Source: Mycobacterium sp. 1100029.7
Lineage (GTDB): Bacteria; Actinomycetota; Actinomycetes; Mycobacteriales; Mycobacteriaceae
Direction: 5' to 3'
Assembly (NCBI RefSeq): GCF_001665235.1
Contig: NZ_LZSC01000064.1
Coordinates: 62,001 to 126,000 of the forward strand
DNA length: 64,000 bases
The notes under the pieces were generated by a model, which saw only the letters and a list, made by a program, of their open reading frames with translations, was not told the DNA's origin and did no database searches. This document shows positions 1 through 8,519 of the stretch, in pieces; the stretch's first letter is position 1; every line of letters begins with the position of its first letter. The translations under genes were made by a program, and so were the position numbers.

Positions 1-825
1 GACCATCTGCGCGGCGTACAGGCCTACCACGCGTTGACCTACGGATGGCTGCTGTCGGGGCTGGCGCGGGCGGTCACCGGTAAAGGCATGCGAGAGCTGA
101 TTCGTCAGGAGGTGGCGCGCCCGCTCAACACCGACGGCCTGCATCTGGGCCGCCCGCCGCAAGGATCACCGACCACGCCGGCGCAGATCCTGATGCCGCA
201 GAAACGAATCATCCCGATGCCGGTGCTCAATTTCGTCGCGCCGCGGGTGGCCAACATGCGGTACTCGGGCGCGTTGGGCGCGATGTATTTCCCGGGGATC
301 ATGTCGCTGATGCAGGGCGACACCCCGTTCCTGGACGGTGAGATCCCCGCGGCCAACGGCGTGGTCACCGGCCGTGGGCTGGCCAAGATGTATGCCGTGC
401 TGGCGCACGAGGGCCGGATCGACGGCAAGAAGTATCTGTCCAAAGAACTGGCGCGCGGGCTGGCCGGGCAGGCACGGATCAAGTGGCCGGACGCAAACAT
501 GGTGGTGCCCATGCCTTTTCACCTCGGCTATCACGAGTCGCCGGTGCCGGGCCTGTTGCGCGGGTTCGGTCACGTGGGTCTTGGCGGCACGCTGGGCTGG
601 GCCGACCCCGAGGTGGGCGGCTCGTTCGGCTACGTGCACAACCGACTGCTGACGTCCCGGGTGTTCGACATGGGATCGTTCGCCGGACTGGCCGGCCCGC
701 TGCGCTCGGCGATGGAGGCCGCGCGTCACCAGGGCGCGATCCAGGTGCCCGCGCTCGGCGCGGCCTACCCGAAGCCCGGCCGGCGGCGGGCGGCCGCGCC
801 GGCCAAGGCCGCGTCGGGCGACTAG
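1..825 (+). CDS. Beta-lactamase-fold serine esterase, C-terminal part (LipE/EstB-like)
   Basis: The reading frame is open from the first base, so the N-terminus, including the expected SxxK catalytic motif, lies outside the window. The visible part starts with AYHALTYGWLLSGLARAVTG, which is the usual stretch around the catalytic tyrosine in class-C beta-lactamase-like esterases. Such proteins in mycobacteria (for example LipE and LipL families) hydrolyse acyl esters rather than antibiotics. A later HVGLGGTLGWADPEVGGSFGYVHN segment region contains the glycine-rich block that in this family carries the third active-site motif. The C-terminus is basic and proline/alanine rich. Its TAG stop shares a CTAG with the stop of the convergent oxidoreductase gene. 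Family assignment is firm; the substrate is unknown. Confidence 0.85.
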   Translation, partial: DHLRGVQAYHALTYGWLLSGLARAVTGKGMRELIRQEVARPLNTDGLHLGRPPQGSPTTPAQILMPQKRIIPMPVLNFVAPRVANMRYSGALGAMYFPGIMSLMQGDTPFLDGEIPAANGVVTGRGLAKMYAVLAHEGRIDGKKYLSKELARGLAGQARIKWPDANMVVPMPFHLGYHESPVPGLLRGFGHVGLGGTLGWADPEVGGSFGYVHNRLLTSRVFDMGSFAGLAGPLRSAMEAARHQGAIQVPALGAAYPKPGRRRAAAPAKAASGD

Positions 826-1877
826 ATCTTCGCGAAGCCCCGCGGCAGCGTCAGCGGTAGATCGGCATAGGTGGCGATGCCGGGTGCCGCGGCGACGACG
901 GCCGGGATCGCGTTGATGGCCGGCACCGCCGTCATGATGTGGCCGAGATCCATGAACTCCTCGAGGGTCGTCGCCTCGAAGTAGGGCGGCGGCAGGAAGC
1001 CGACCTTGGTGGTGACCGTCGGCTGCCCGTCGATCTGGATCACCCAGCCGTCCTGCTCGATCTGCCAATCGGGCTCCAGTGTTTGGCCCTTTTTCCATCG
1101 CACGTTGAGGTCGATCAGGGTCTTGCCGTCGACGATGCCCTGCCAGCTGATGTAGGTACCCGCGACGTGTCCGGCCGGAATGGTCCACGACGCCATCACG
1201 AGATCTTCAGTGGTTTGGGCGAACTCGGCGACACACTTGACCTCGTCGAGTTCGACGCCGAGCGCATCGCCGACCAGCCGGACCGCCTCACCGAAGATCG
1301 CGGTTCCCTTGGCCGCCATCGCCTGCAGGTCCGGGTGATCGATCGGTTGGCCGAAGCCGACGGGCTTTTCGGTCTCGGGGGAGTCGTAAAACGTGGTGTC
1401 GGCGGCCTCGTTGACAGTGACCTTGTCGATCCGGTTGCATACCATCGCCGACACGATCGCCAGCAGTTCGGCGAAGCCCGGGCTGACGCCGGAGCCGAAG
1501 ATCGTCGAACCGCCCTTTTCGCAGGCCTTCAGAAGCCGGTCGCGGCCGTCGCCGAGGTTGTGCCCGGTGATGAACGACGCGGTGGTGACGACGTTGACGC
1601 CGGCGGACAAGATGCGGACCAGCTCGTCGACGCTGATCCACATCGGGTTGTAGACCACGCAGTCCGGCTTCAGCGCGAGTAGCTCGTCAACGTCGTTGGT
1701 GGCGGCAACGCCCAGCGGAGCGATGCCGACCAATTCGCCGGCGTCGCGGCCGACCTTGTCCTGCGACCATGCGTAGCACCCGACCAGTTCCAGGATGGGG
1801 TTGTCGGCGATCGACTTCAGCGAGCTCTTGCCCACGTTTCCGGTGTTCCACTGAACGACTCGATAGTTGTTTGGCAC
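822..1877 (-). CDS. Dihydrodipicolinate-reductase-like NAD(P)-dependent oxidoreductase
   Basis: A 351-residue protein beginning MPNNYRVVQWNTGNVGKSSL. The glycine-containing NTGNVG segment close to the N-terminus is the nucleotide-binding turn of the DapB-like N-terminal Rossmann domain. Mycobacteria encode several such proteins, often annotated as amine dehydrogenase-like or dihydrodipicolinate reductase-like (Rv0926c type), mostly of unknown substrate. The GTG at 1877 was chosen because the conserved Rossmann strand starts there and GAGCGA precedes it; an upstream extension to 1985 would run into the preceding gene. It lies 29 bp after the 377-residue unknown gene on the same strand and may be co-transcribed with it. 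The true lysine-pathway dapB is unlikely because this protein is much longer. Confidence 0.8.
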   Translation of the reverse strand: MPNNYRVVQWNTGNVGKSSLKSIADNPILELVGCYAWSQDKVGRDAGELVGIAPLGVAATNDVDELLALKPDCVVYNPMWISVDELVRILSAGVNVVTTASFITGHNLGDGRDRLLKACEKGGSTIFGSGVSPGFAELLAIVSAMVCNRIDKVTVNEAADTTFYDSPETEKPVGFGQPIDHPDLQAMAAKGTAIFGEAVRLVGDALGVELDEVKCVAEFAQTTEDLVMASWTIPAGHVAGTYISWQGIVDGKTLIDLNVRWKKGQTLEPDWQIEQDGWVIQIDGQPTVTTKVGFLPPPYFEATTLEEFMDLGHIMTAVPAINAIPAVVAAAPGIATYADLPLTLPRGFAKI

Positions 1878-1906
1878 TCGCTCAGCATAGGGAATAGTGC
1901 CTGGTC

Positions 1907-3040
1907 TTAGTAGGTGGATTCGGAAGCCAAAATCTCGGCCAGAAACGCGTCGGCGGGCGGGCGGTCCAGCCGAGCCAGCGCCCACCGGCGAATCCGGTCC
2001 CGGGTCTCGCGCGACTCCGTCGAATCCGCTCCGACGATCACCGTCGTGTCCGTCCAGTCGTGATCCCAGGCCGCCGACTCGGTCATCGGCCGGCCCGTGG
2101 TGTCGATCAGCGGCAGAATCGCAATGCCGTCGCCGTCCAAGACCCCGGCGCCGCTGATGGCTCCGGACCGCACCCGCACCACGATGCCGGTGGCCGGGTC
2201 CGGCCCGATGATCGCCGCACTCACCAACGCGACCGCCGACGCGCCGGCCGCCTCGATGCGCCAGCTGACGGTGAAGTCGCCCGCGTCGAAGATCGCGGGG
2301 GGAACGGCGGCCCAGTTGATGGACGCGACGCCTCGGGCGATCGGCGACGGACCCCGGATGCCGCTGTCAGAGCCGGCTGCCAGTGCGTAATCGTCGCGAT
2401 ACGCGCTCGGCAAATCCAGTTCTGTACTTGAATCCTCAAGTGCGACAAGCAGTTCAGCCCAAGTATCGTCGTCCATGCCGATCTCGTCGGCAAGTCCGGC
2501 GCCCGCACGGACCAGGTCAGCGATGCGCGGGTCGTCGCTGCGGGCGTGGCTGAACAACGCCGCGGCGTGCGGGGCCAGTAGCCCGGCGACGTCGGAATCC
2601 AGGGTGTCGTCGGTGAAGAAGCCCTGCGCGCCGACGGTCAACAGCGCAAGCTCGACGTCGAGCAGGGCACGGTCCAGGCCGGCGATGCCGTCCTGCCGAC
2701 TCGCCGGCCACCAGCGCCGCAGCCAATGGCCGATGGCCAGCCGCCGCAGCGGGTCGACCGACCCGGGCACGATGTCGACGCCGGTGAGCTCGACGTTGCT
2801 CTCGCCATCGACCGCGTCGGCGGCAGCGGCCAGCGCGACGTGCCCGGCTTCACCGAACACCCGCCAGAGCCAGTCGGCGCGCGCCACATCGGAGAAGGTG
2901 ATCTGCGCTCGCCCGTCACCCGGTGGGTCGTCGACAGTCCAGGACAACACCGCGCCACTGACTTCCAGCACGGCCGCCAGCGGTGACGGGGCGCTGGCGG
3001 GCCCAACGGTCCAGAGGCCGGACTCGGCAACGAGTTTCAT
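1907..3040 (-). CDS. Unknown protein, coupled downstream partner of the 439-residue gene
   Basis: A 377-residue acidic protein starting MKLVAESGLW and ending EILASESTY. I do not recognise a family. It looks like a mixed alpha/beta soluble protein with no signal peptide or membrane segment; its C-terminal half carries several beta-like hydrophobic stretches (for example DFTVSWRIEA and ASAVALVSAAIIG). The start ATG overlaps the upstream gene's TGA as ATGA (3037-3040), so translation is almost certainly coupled. The same frame remains open to 4285, but that extension is only a shadow of the upstream gene. The location beside a TPR/CHAT protease pair suggests, without proving, a linked function. 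Confidence 0.75.
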   Translation of the reverse strand: MKLVAESGLWTVGPASAPSPLAAVLEVSGAVLSWTVDDPPGDGRAQITFSDVARADWLWRVFGEAGHVALAAAADAVDGESNVELTGVDIVPGSVDPLRRLAIGHWLRRWWPASRQDGIAGLDRALLDVELALLTVGAQGFFTDDTLDSDVAGLLAPHAAALFSHARSDDPRIADLVRAGAGLADEIGMDDDTWAELLVALEDSSTELDLPSAYRDDYALAAGSDSGIRGPSPIARGVASINWAAVPPAIFDAGDFTVSWRIEAAGASAVALVSAAIIGPDPATGIVVRVRSGAISGAGVLDGDGIAILPLIDTTGRPMTESAAWDHDWTDTTVIVGADSTESRETRDRIRRWALARLDRPPADAFLAEILASESTY

Positions 3041-4356
3041 CCGGCCACCTGCAATTCCAGCATGGCCTTGATCCGCTGCCGGTGATCGAGGCTGACCGAC
3101 CGCGCGACGCCCTCCAGCAGGGACCGCACCTCGTCGACGTCCGCGCACGGCTCCTGCCACACATCGCGTCCGTGCAGCCGCGCCCACAGCCGGCTCAGGT
3201 AGGGCGGGGCGTAGGCCGCCAGGTCGTCGACGACCTGGCGTTGCCGCGGATGAATCGGACCGCCTTCGGCGAGATAGCGCCGGGCGTGCAGCACATACGC
3301 CTCCTTGCGTAACCGCGCCTGGATCTGGGCGGCCAGTGCGTAGCGGCTGGTGACGGATCGATCCAGGGGCGCTAGCTCGACCGCGACCTCGATGCCGGCC
3401 ACCAGGGTGGCTTGCTTGTCCTCGGACAGCAGACCCCACGGGGCACAGGCCCGGTCGACTTCCTCTTCGCAGAGCAACGGGATATCGGGCAGGGCATCGC
3501 GGTCCAACGCGCGGCGCAGCGTCGCGCGCACCCGGTCCACGACGGTGCGATCCAGCGGGCGGTCGCTGTCGCCGCCACCGGTGATCCGTGGCGGGCGTTG
3601 CGGCGCAACCGAACTCAAGCCCAGTTCGACGATGGACCAGGGCAGTGCGGCGGGCTCGGCGTGCGCCAGGGCGCCCAGGTTGTACGGCGTGGCGTCGTCG
3701 ATCATGGCCGACCAGACGCGTTGCCGCGCGGTCGCGGCGCGGTGGCCGTGGGCCGGCCCGAGCACGGTGCCCAGTTCGGCGAGGAATCCCGCCGTGGTGG
3801 TTGCGCCGGCCCGTACATCGCGCCAACTGTGTTCCAACTGCTCGGTCAGGGTGGCGACGACATCCGGTCCGGCCACATATTGGTGCAGCACCTCGATTCC
3901 GGTGCGATCGCGACCCTGGTGGATCTCGCCGAGTACGGTTGCCGCGGTCTCGCGATCTTCCGCCGCCGGTGCGCCTTTGGTGACCGCGAGCTCGAAACAC
4001 ACCGGAAAGTAAAGCTCCTGCGCGTTGCCGCTGCGGATTCGCTGCCGGCGCCGCTCGAGTTTGAGAACCTCGAACCAGGCTGCGGCAGAACGCAATTCGG
4101 ATGCGCTGCCGACGATCAGCTCGTGCATGGCCGCCGCGGTGCTGGCCGTGACCACCGGGGCCGAATACTGCGGGTTGGAGCGCAGCCGCAACACCAACGG
4201 ATCGATGATGCGTTTGACGGTCCGGGTCAACGGTCCACCGTCGTCGCTGCTGAGCACCTCGACTCCGGACCCGATGGACCGCCACGCCTGATCGATCACC
4301 GACCGGCGTGGCTGGCCCGCTGCCACGGGAGTGGCCAGCTGCGAGTCCGCGCTCAT
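3037..4356 (-). CDS. Unknown helix-rich protein, first gene of a coupled pair
   Basis: A 439-residue protein (MSADSQLATPVAAG... start). GTG at 4362 is an alternative start two codons upstream. It is rich in arginine, alanine and leucine and appears almost wholly alpha-helical. Segments such as ASTAAAMHELIVG and QAQIQARLRKEAY-like helices recur, but I find no catalytic motif, signal peptide or transmembrane segment. I cannot name a family. It overlaps the next gene by ATGA and is divergent from the small 101-residue gene across 83 bp that must hold both promoters. The opposite strand contains long open frames here, but these lack starts with ribosome sites and are composition shadows. Confidence 0.75.
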   Translation of the reverse strand: MSADSQLATPVAAGQPRRSVIDQAWRSIGSGVEVLSSDDGGPLTRTVKRIIDPLVLRLRSNPQYSAPVVTASTAAAMHELIVGSASELRSAAAWFEVLKLERRRQRIRSGNAQELYFPVCFELAVTKGAPAAEDRETAATVLGEIHQGRDRTGIEVLHQYVAGPDVVATLTEQLEHSWRDVRAGATTTAGFLAELGTVLGPAHGHRAATARQRVWSAMIDDATPYNLGALAHAEPAALPWSIVELGLSSVAPQRPPRITGGGDSDRPLDRTVVDRVRATLRRALDRDALPDIPLLCEEEVDRACAPWGLLSEDKQATLVAGIEVAVELAPLDRSVTSRYALAAQIQARLRKEAYVLHARRYLAEGGPIHPRQRQVVDDLAAYAPPYLSRLWARLHGRDVWQEPCADVDEVRSLLEGVARSVSLDHRQRIKAMLELQVAG

Positions 4357-4439
4357 CAGCACAGAATAGGGGCTTGCGGGAGCTGTCGGCAGTGAAAAAG
4401 TTGGGTTCGGTAGCCGACCGTTACCGAGAGCCTGGACGC

Positions 4440-4745
4440 ATGGACAAGCTGATGTCAGTGCTGGGCCGGTTGACCTTCTGGCGGCGGCCGAATGCCGAGG
4501 GCCGCACCGTCGGCGTCGGCACCGTGCGCGACGTCGCCGGCGAGCGACAGGTCTTCATCGAGGTGGTGGCTGTATCGGGTGAGACGTTCATCGGCAGACT
4601 CGCGCGCTGCGAAGACGACCCGGATACGTCGCTGCTGCGACCCGGCCTGGTGGTGCTGGTGGCATTCGATCCGGCTGCCCGCGAACGGCTTTCACTGCCC
4701 GACGACGTGCTCGCCGTGCACGCGACGTGGCTGGCCGAGGTCTGA
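4440..4745 (+). CDS. Small unknown protein, beta-rich
   Basis: A 101-residue protein starting MDKLMSVLGRLTFW. The basic, hydrophobic N-terminus (about residues 1-18, ending FWRRPN) may be an amphipathic or membrane-associated helix. The rest (VGVGTVRDVAGERQVFIEVV... LVVLVAFDP) reads as a compact beta-barrel-like domain. I do not recognise the family. The frame is open back to 4308, but that part has no convincing start. It is divergent from the 439-residue gene and convergent with the CHAT gene, whose stop is 3 bp beyond its own, so it sits inside the CHAT/TPR neighbourhood. Confidence 0.6.
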   Translation: MDKLMSVLGRLTFWRRPNAEGRTVGVGTVRDVAGERQVFIEVVAVSGETFIGRLARCEDDPDTSLLRPGLVVLVAFDPAARERLSLPDDVLAVHATWLAEV

Positions 4746-4748
4746 GAG

Positions 4749-6104
4749 CTAGCGCGCGCCGTCGACCGCGAACGTGATCAGGGCGCCCCAGTACAGCGGG
4801 CTGGCGGTCAGGTCGCCGTCGCGCCACCGCCGCAGCTGCTGGCGCTGCCAGCGGTTGACCGCGCAGCCCGCTTCGGGGTCCTGGTGGGCCCGGTCGACGG
4901 CCACGACCACGTCGGCCATCGGATCGCCGACGGCCGCGGCGAACTGGCGGTAGGCCGCGGTGGTGGGCAGCGACCACAGCGTGGCGGTGACCAGCTGCGC
5001 GCCCCCCAGGATCATTGCCGCGACCAGACCGGTCGCCTCGTCGAAGCGGTAGTCACCCCCCGACCCGCACGCCAGCAGGGCCACTCGCGGCGGTATCGGC
5101 AGCCGTGCGGCCATCAGATCCGACGCGGTCAGGGGGCGGTGCTCGCCGATGGTGTCGGCATCGCCGCGGGCCGCGGCCGTACAGGCCAAATGCAGCGCCG
5201 CCCGATCGGCCTGGGCACCGTGTTCGGTGTCGGCTGAACTCGCGTGACCGACGTAGAACAGCCGGCTCGGGTTGTGTGCCAGCTGCTCGGCCAGCCAGCT
5301 GCGGTCGGCGTCCTGACGGCGGAACAGTTCGACGGCCGCGTCGACGACCGGCAGTACGCTGCGCCGGCGCGTCGCCTCGGTAAAGTGCTGGGCCACCGGG
5401 GTTTCCGGCGCCGGTCTGCCCAGCACCGATCCGAGCGCCGAGTCGGGACGCTGTCCCGGCACCCGCGGATCGAGGACCAGGACCGGCGGACCGTCGCGAC
5501 GGGCTTCCCAGCCGGCGGGGCTGCGCGGGGCGTGCACGATGTTCGCCGGCACGGCCATCAGCACGTCGACCAACTCCATCAGCCGATGACCGTCGGTGTG
5601 GTCGCCGATATTCGCCAATTGCCACGGGATACGGGCCGCCACCCGGCCGCTGGCCGTGATGGCTTCCTGGCGCGCGCGCACCAGCTCTTCCTTGCTCGGG
5701 CCCGACGTCGGCAACGCCAGCAGTCCCCAGGGAACACGCGCCAGCCGAGCGCTGGGCGCTACGAACAGGGTGGCTCGCGGCGCGGCGACACATGCGGTCA
5801 GCAGCTCCCAGCCCTTGGTGCCGATCAGCAGCACACCCAGGATGTAGGCGACCGTCAGCTCGGCCTGCGGGGTCGCGAATCCACCGGTGGCCAAGGCCCG
5901 CTCGATGGCGTCACGCCGGCTTTCGCCCTGCTGGGGCTCCGGGATGGCGTCGCTCAGCTCTGCCAACGCGGCCAACAGAATTGGCTCCTCCACCACCCAG
6001 TTGACGGTGCGCTCGGGGTCCCCGACCACTCGCAGGCTGGCGTAGGTGGCGATACCGACATCGGCGTACCGCAGCACCAGAGTGAGCCGGCCGGCCTCGG
6101 TCAT
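4749..6104 (-). CDS. CHAT-domain (caspase-like) protease
   Basis: A 451-residue protein whose C-terminal half is a CHAT domain. FYVGHASS (His near residue 287) and VALLACGSGG (Cys near residue 346) form the His/Cys dyad of clan CD cysteine proteases. They are followed by the typical GLVAAMILGGAQLVTATLW segment. CHAT proteins are separase/caspase relatives usually activated by a partner, often a TPR protein. The N-terminal half (starting MTEAGRLTLVLRY) resembles no domain I can name. The start ATG overlaps the stop of the upstream TPR gene as ATGA (6101-6104), so both proteins are made together; a longer frame to 6335 is therefore not used. There is no signal peptide, so it should be cytoplasmic. 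The target is unknown. Confidence 0.85.
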   Translation of the reverse strand: MTEAGRLTLVLRYADVGIATYASLRVVGDPERTVNWVVEEPILLAALAELSDAIPEPQQGESRRDAIERALATGGFATPQAELTVAYILGVLLIGTKGWELLTACVAAPRATLFVAPSARLARVPWGLLALPTSGPSKEELVRARQEAITASGRVAARIPWQLANIGDHTDGHRLMELVDVLMAVPANIVHAPRSPAGWEARRDGPPVLVLDPRVPGQRPDSALGSVLGRPAPETPVAQHFTEATRRRSVLPVVDAAVELFRRQDADRSWLAEQLAHNPSRLFYVGHASSADTEHGAQADRAALHLACTAAARGDADTIGEHRPLTASDLMAARLPIPPRVALLACGSGGDYRFDEATGLVAAMILGGAQLVTATLWSLPTTAAYRQFAAAVGDPMADVVVAVDRAHQDPEAGCAVNRWQRQQLRRWRDGDLTASPLYWGALITFAVDGAR

Positions 6105-7816
6105 GGCCAGGTCGACCAGGCGGATTCGGCGGCGGTGACGTCGCGGCCGTAGCGCTGCAGTGCCAGCGCGCGATAGTGACTCATGATCGGCGGACTGTCG
6201 GGCTGCATCTGCAACGGCGGCAGCGGGCCGAGTCGCGTGAGTGACCGGGCCCCACTCGCGGACGGGGCTGCGGCGGCCAGCGCAGGCTCCGAGTCGGCGT
6301 CGAGCAGCACCGTGGCGGTCGCCGTCGACACCCATTCACCGATGACGGGGCGTTGTGGATCGGTATCGAATGTGCCACGCGCGCTGTGGTATTCGACAAG
6401 TTCACTGATCAGATGGGTGTTCTCCCACTCCCAAGCGACCGCGAACGCGCCGGCCAGGATGGGCGCTGAAATGGTGGTGGCCCAGCGTGATCGGGCGTCG
6501 GCGTCGGTGATCGAGAACCGTACCGAGTCGACGGCCAAGGCGGCCGGGACCTTCAATTCGGCGGCCTGTTCGAGCTTGGTCATCGCACGCCAGTACTCGG
6601 GAGTGCCCACCTCGCCGCGCAGGATCCCGAGACCTTCGGCCTGGCGCGCCTCGGTTTCTTCCAGGGTCTCGTCGGGGTCGCCCGAGCTGTCGAAACCGAG
6701 ATCGGCCAACGCATCCGCACGCCACACCGTGCCCAGGTGACTGTCGAGTTGGGCGTACTGCAGCCAGCTGCTGCGTGGTGAGGAGTCGAGCAGGTCACGC
6801 GCCTGGGCGATCAGCTCGACCGCGTCCGCGAACTTGCTCCAGAATATTGCTATCCAACTGCGCTGCAACAGAATTCGATGCAAGTACAATGGCTTTCCCA
6901 ACTCGCGCCAATGTCGCTCGGCGTGCTCCCAGCAGTCGTCGGCGGCTTCCAGTGCCCCGGAGGCGAGCCGGGTCAGCCCCATGTACAGCCAGCAGCGCGC
7001 GACCTCATGTGCGCGCTCGAACCGGGCGATCACGGTGTATGCCTGCGAGACCAGCTGCTCGGTCGCCGCGTGGTCGCCGACCAGCCAGCGTGCGGCCGCT
7101 AACTCCAATTGAGTTCGAGCAGCGGCCAATTCCCAACCCCGGGATTGCGCCCTGGCGCCGGCCCGACGCAGCCAGGGCTCGGCATCGGTCAGCCGTCCGG
7201 TCTCGACGCAGAATCTGCCGTACGCGGTGGCGGCGGTCACCCGGAGTTGGTCGTCGACGTCGGCGTCGCCCAGTCGGTCGATGGCGTCGAGTATCAGCTC
7301 CCACAAAGGAACCGACCGCACATGCAGGTCGTCGTCGCACAGCGCGGCCGCGCACAGGATCCGCGCATGAACGACCAGGCGGACCTGCTCCTCGGCCGGC
7401 TCGGTGCTCGCGTCGGCCAGCCCGATCAGCTCCGCCAGAGCCGTCGCGGCAGCTTCGTGATCGCCTTGCGCTGCGGCCAGACCCGTCTGCAGGAACTGTG
7501 CCCGCCGCGAATAGCGAGTGATCATGTCGGCGATCTCGGCATCAGACATTGCGACCGGATGCGACTCTGTGCCGGCCACGATCCCGGAGTAGATCGTCAG
7601 GCAGTCACGGATGCGCCGGATGCATTCGCGCACTGCGTCATTGGCGCCTCGGGCCAGGTAGATCTCGCCCAGCTGCGCGAAGACTTCCAGCATGTAGTCG
7701 TCACGGTCTTCTCGTTCGATCTCGGGCATCAGCGACAGCAGTAGGTCGCGGGCGCCGGTCTCGTCGGCGGCCAGTGCCAGACGCCGCGCTCGCTCTAGAT
7801 CACCGGAGATCGCCAC
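6101..7816 (-). CDS. TPR-repeat protein, partner of the CHAT protease
   Basis: A 571-residue all-helical protein with many alanine/leucine-spaced helix pairs typical of tetratricopeptide repeats, for example AAARTQLELAAARWLVGDHA and GLTRLASGALEAADDCWEHA. TPR proteins act as scaffolds or sensors, and genes for them commonly accompany CHAT proteases. The GTG at 7816 is preferred because the in-frame GTG at 7864 lies inside the terminator hairpin of the upstream lipoprotein gene and has no ribosome site; the 7816 site is weak too. It overlaps the CHAT gene by ATGA. The C-terminal 60 residues are proline/serine rich and low in complexity. No membrane segment or enzyme motif is visible. Confidence 0.78.
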   Translation of the reverse strand: MAISGDLERARRLALAADETGARDLLLSLMPEIEREDRDDYMLEVFAQLGEIYLARGANDAVRECIRRIRDCLTIYSGIVAGTESHPVAMSDAEIADMITRYSRRAQFLQTGLAAAQGDHEAAATALAELIGLADASTEPAEEQVRLVVHARILCAAALCDDDLHVRSVPLWELILDAIDRLGDADVDDQLRVTAATAYGRFCVETGRLTDAEPWLRRAGARAQSRGWELAAARTQLELAAARWLVGDHAATEQLVSQAYTVIARFERAHEVARCWLYMGLTRLASGALEAADDCWEHAERHWRELGKPLYLHRILLQRSWIAIFWSKFADAVELIAQARDLLDSSPRSSWLQYAQLDSHLGTVWRADALADLGFDSSGDPDETLEETEARQAEGLGILRGEVGTPEYWRAMTKLEQAAELKVPAALAVDSVRFSITDADARSRWATTISAPILAGAFAVAWEWENTHLISELVEYHSARGTFDTDPQRPVIGEWVSTATATVLLDADSEPALAAAAPSASGARSLTRLGPLPPLQMQPDSPPIMSHYRALALQRYGRDVTAAESAWSTWP

Positions 7817-7834
7817 GGCTGCATCATAAGACAA

Positions 7835-7879
7835 CCCGGTGCGGCGAACGTGTGAGTGAAGCACGTCCGCCGCACCGGG
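7835..7879 (-). terminator. Strong hairpin after the LpqH-like gene
   Basis: Perfect 12-bp arms (CCCGGTGCGGCG at 7835-7846 and CGCCGCACCGGG at 7868-7879), continued after one mismatch by five more pairs, with a 9-nt loop. It lies 11 bp past the stop of the minus-strand lipoprotein gene and has no U-run, as is usual for mycobacterial terminators. It would separate that gene from the TPR/CHAT pair. Confidence 0.75.
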
Positions 7880-7889
7880 ATCGAACCGA

Positions 7890-8378
7890 CTAACCGCACG
7901 TCACCTTGATGCTGAAGTCCTTGGTGATCATTCCGGCCATCGGGTTTTTCAGGTCCGCGCCCTGCGCCTGACCGGTGATGGTGTAGGTCTTGCCGTCCAC
8001 GGCCACGTTCGCCGAACCGACCTTCGCGCCCATGTTGTCGGCGACCGACAGGGCGTTGCCGTCCACCACGAGTGCCAGTGACTCCACCTTCGGGGTGGCT
8101 TCGTCGGTCATCACCACGGCCAGCGCCTGCTGCGCACCGCCGGTGGAGCCGCTACCGATGTCGATCTTGCCGCCCTGCTTGACACAGGTCACCGACCCCG
8201 GGTTGACGCCGGCCAGATCGGCTCCGCCGACCTTGACCTGGGCACCGCCTCCGTTGGCGACGACGCTGGGCGCAGGGCTCGTCGTCGGGCTGCTGGCTGT
8301 GTGGCCGCCGCTCGAGCAACCCACCACGGCCGCTGCGACGCCTAGGGTTCCGATCGCGCCTGCGAGAAGACGTTTCAC
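7890..8378 (-). CDS. LpqH-family (19-kDa antigen-like) lipoprotein
   Basis: A 162-residue secreted lipoprotein. Residues 1-20 form a signal peptide ending in the lipobox VVGC, so Cys21 is the lipidated residue. A Ser/Thr/Pro-rich linker follows, then a domain ending NPMAGMITKDFSIKVTCG, which closely parallels the C-terminus of M. tuberculosis LpqH (Rv3763). LpqH proteins are surface-exposed TLR2 ligands of uncertain physiological role. The paired cysteines (about residue 66 and the penultimate residue) fit the family's disulfide. The GTG start is preceded by GAAGGAAGGA. In M. tuberculosis lpqH is not beside lucA, so this may be a paralogue rather than lpqH itself. Confidence 0.85.
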   Translation of the reverse strand: MKRLLAGAIGTLGVAAAVVGCSSGGHTASSPTTSPAPSVVANGGGAQVKVGGADLAGVNPGSVTCVKQGGKIDIGSGSTGGAQQALAVVMTDEATPKVESLALVVDGNALSVADNMGAKVGSANVAVDGKTYTITGQAQGADLKNPMAGMITKDFSIKVTCG

Positions 8379-8519
8379 TTGTCGTTCCTTCCTTCATGCG
8401 CCGCCCCGATGGCGTCGTCATGGCAGCAAGTACAGAACGTGGCCGCTGCTACCGATCCCAATTTCTTGGGGTAGCCGGTAGGCTCCGTCGACGGAACGCC
8501 CGATGAAGGGAGACCTCCG

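Noticed and set aside
166..1188. 340-codon minus-strand frame over the esterase and oxidoreductase genes
   Set aside because: It covers two better-supported genes in another frame and has an arginine/histidine-rich composition typical of shadow frames.
1907..4285. Apparent 792-residue minus-strand protein
   Set aside because: Only its last 377 codons are a real gene starting at 3040 with an ATGA overlap; the upstream part is out of frame with the well-formed 439-residue gene.
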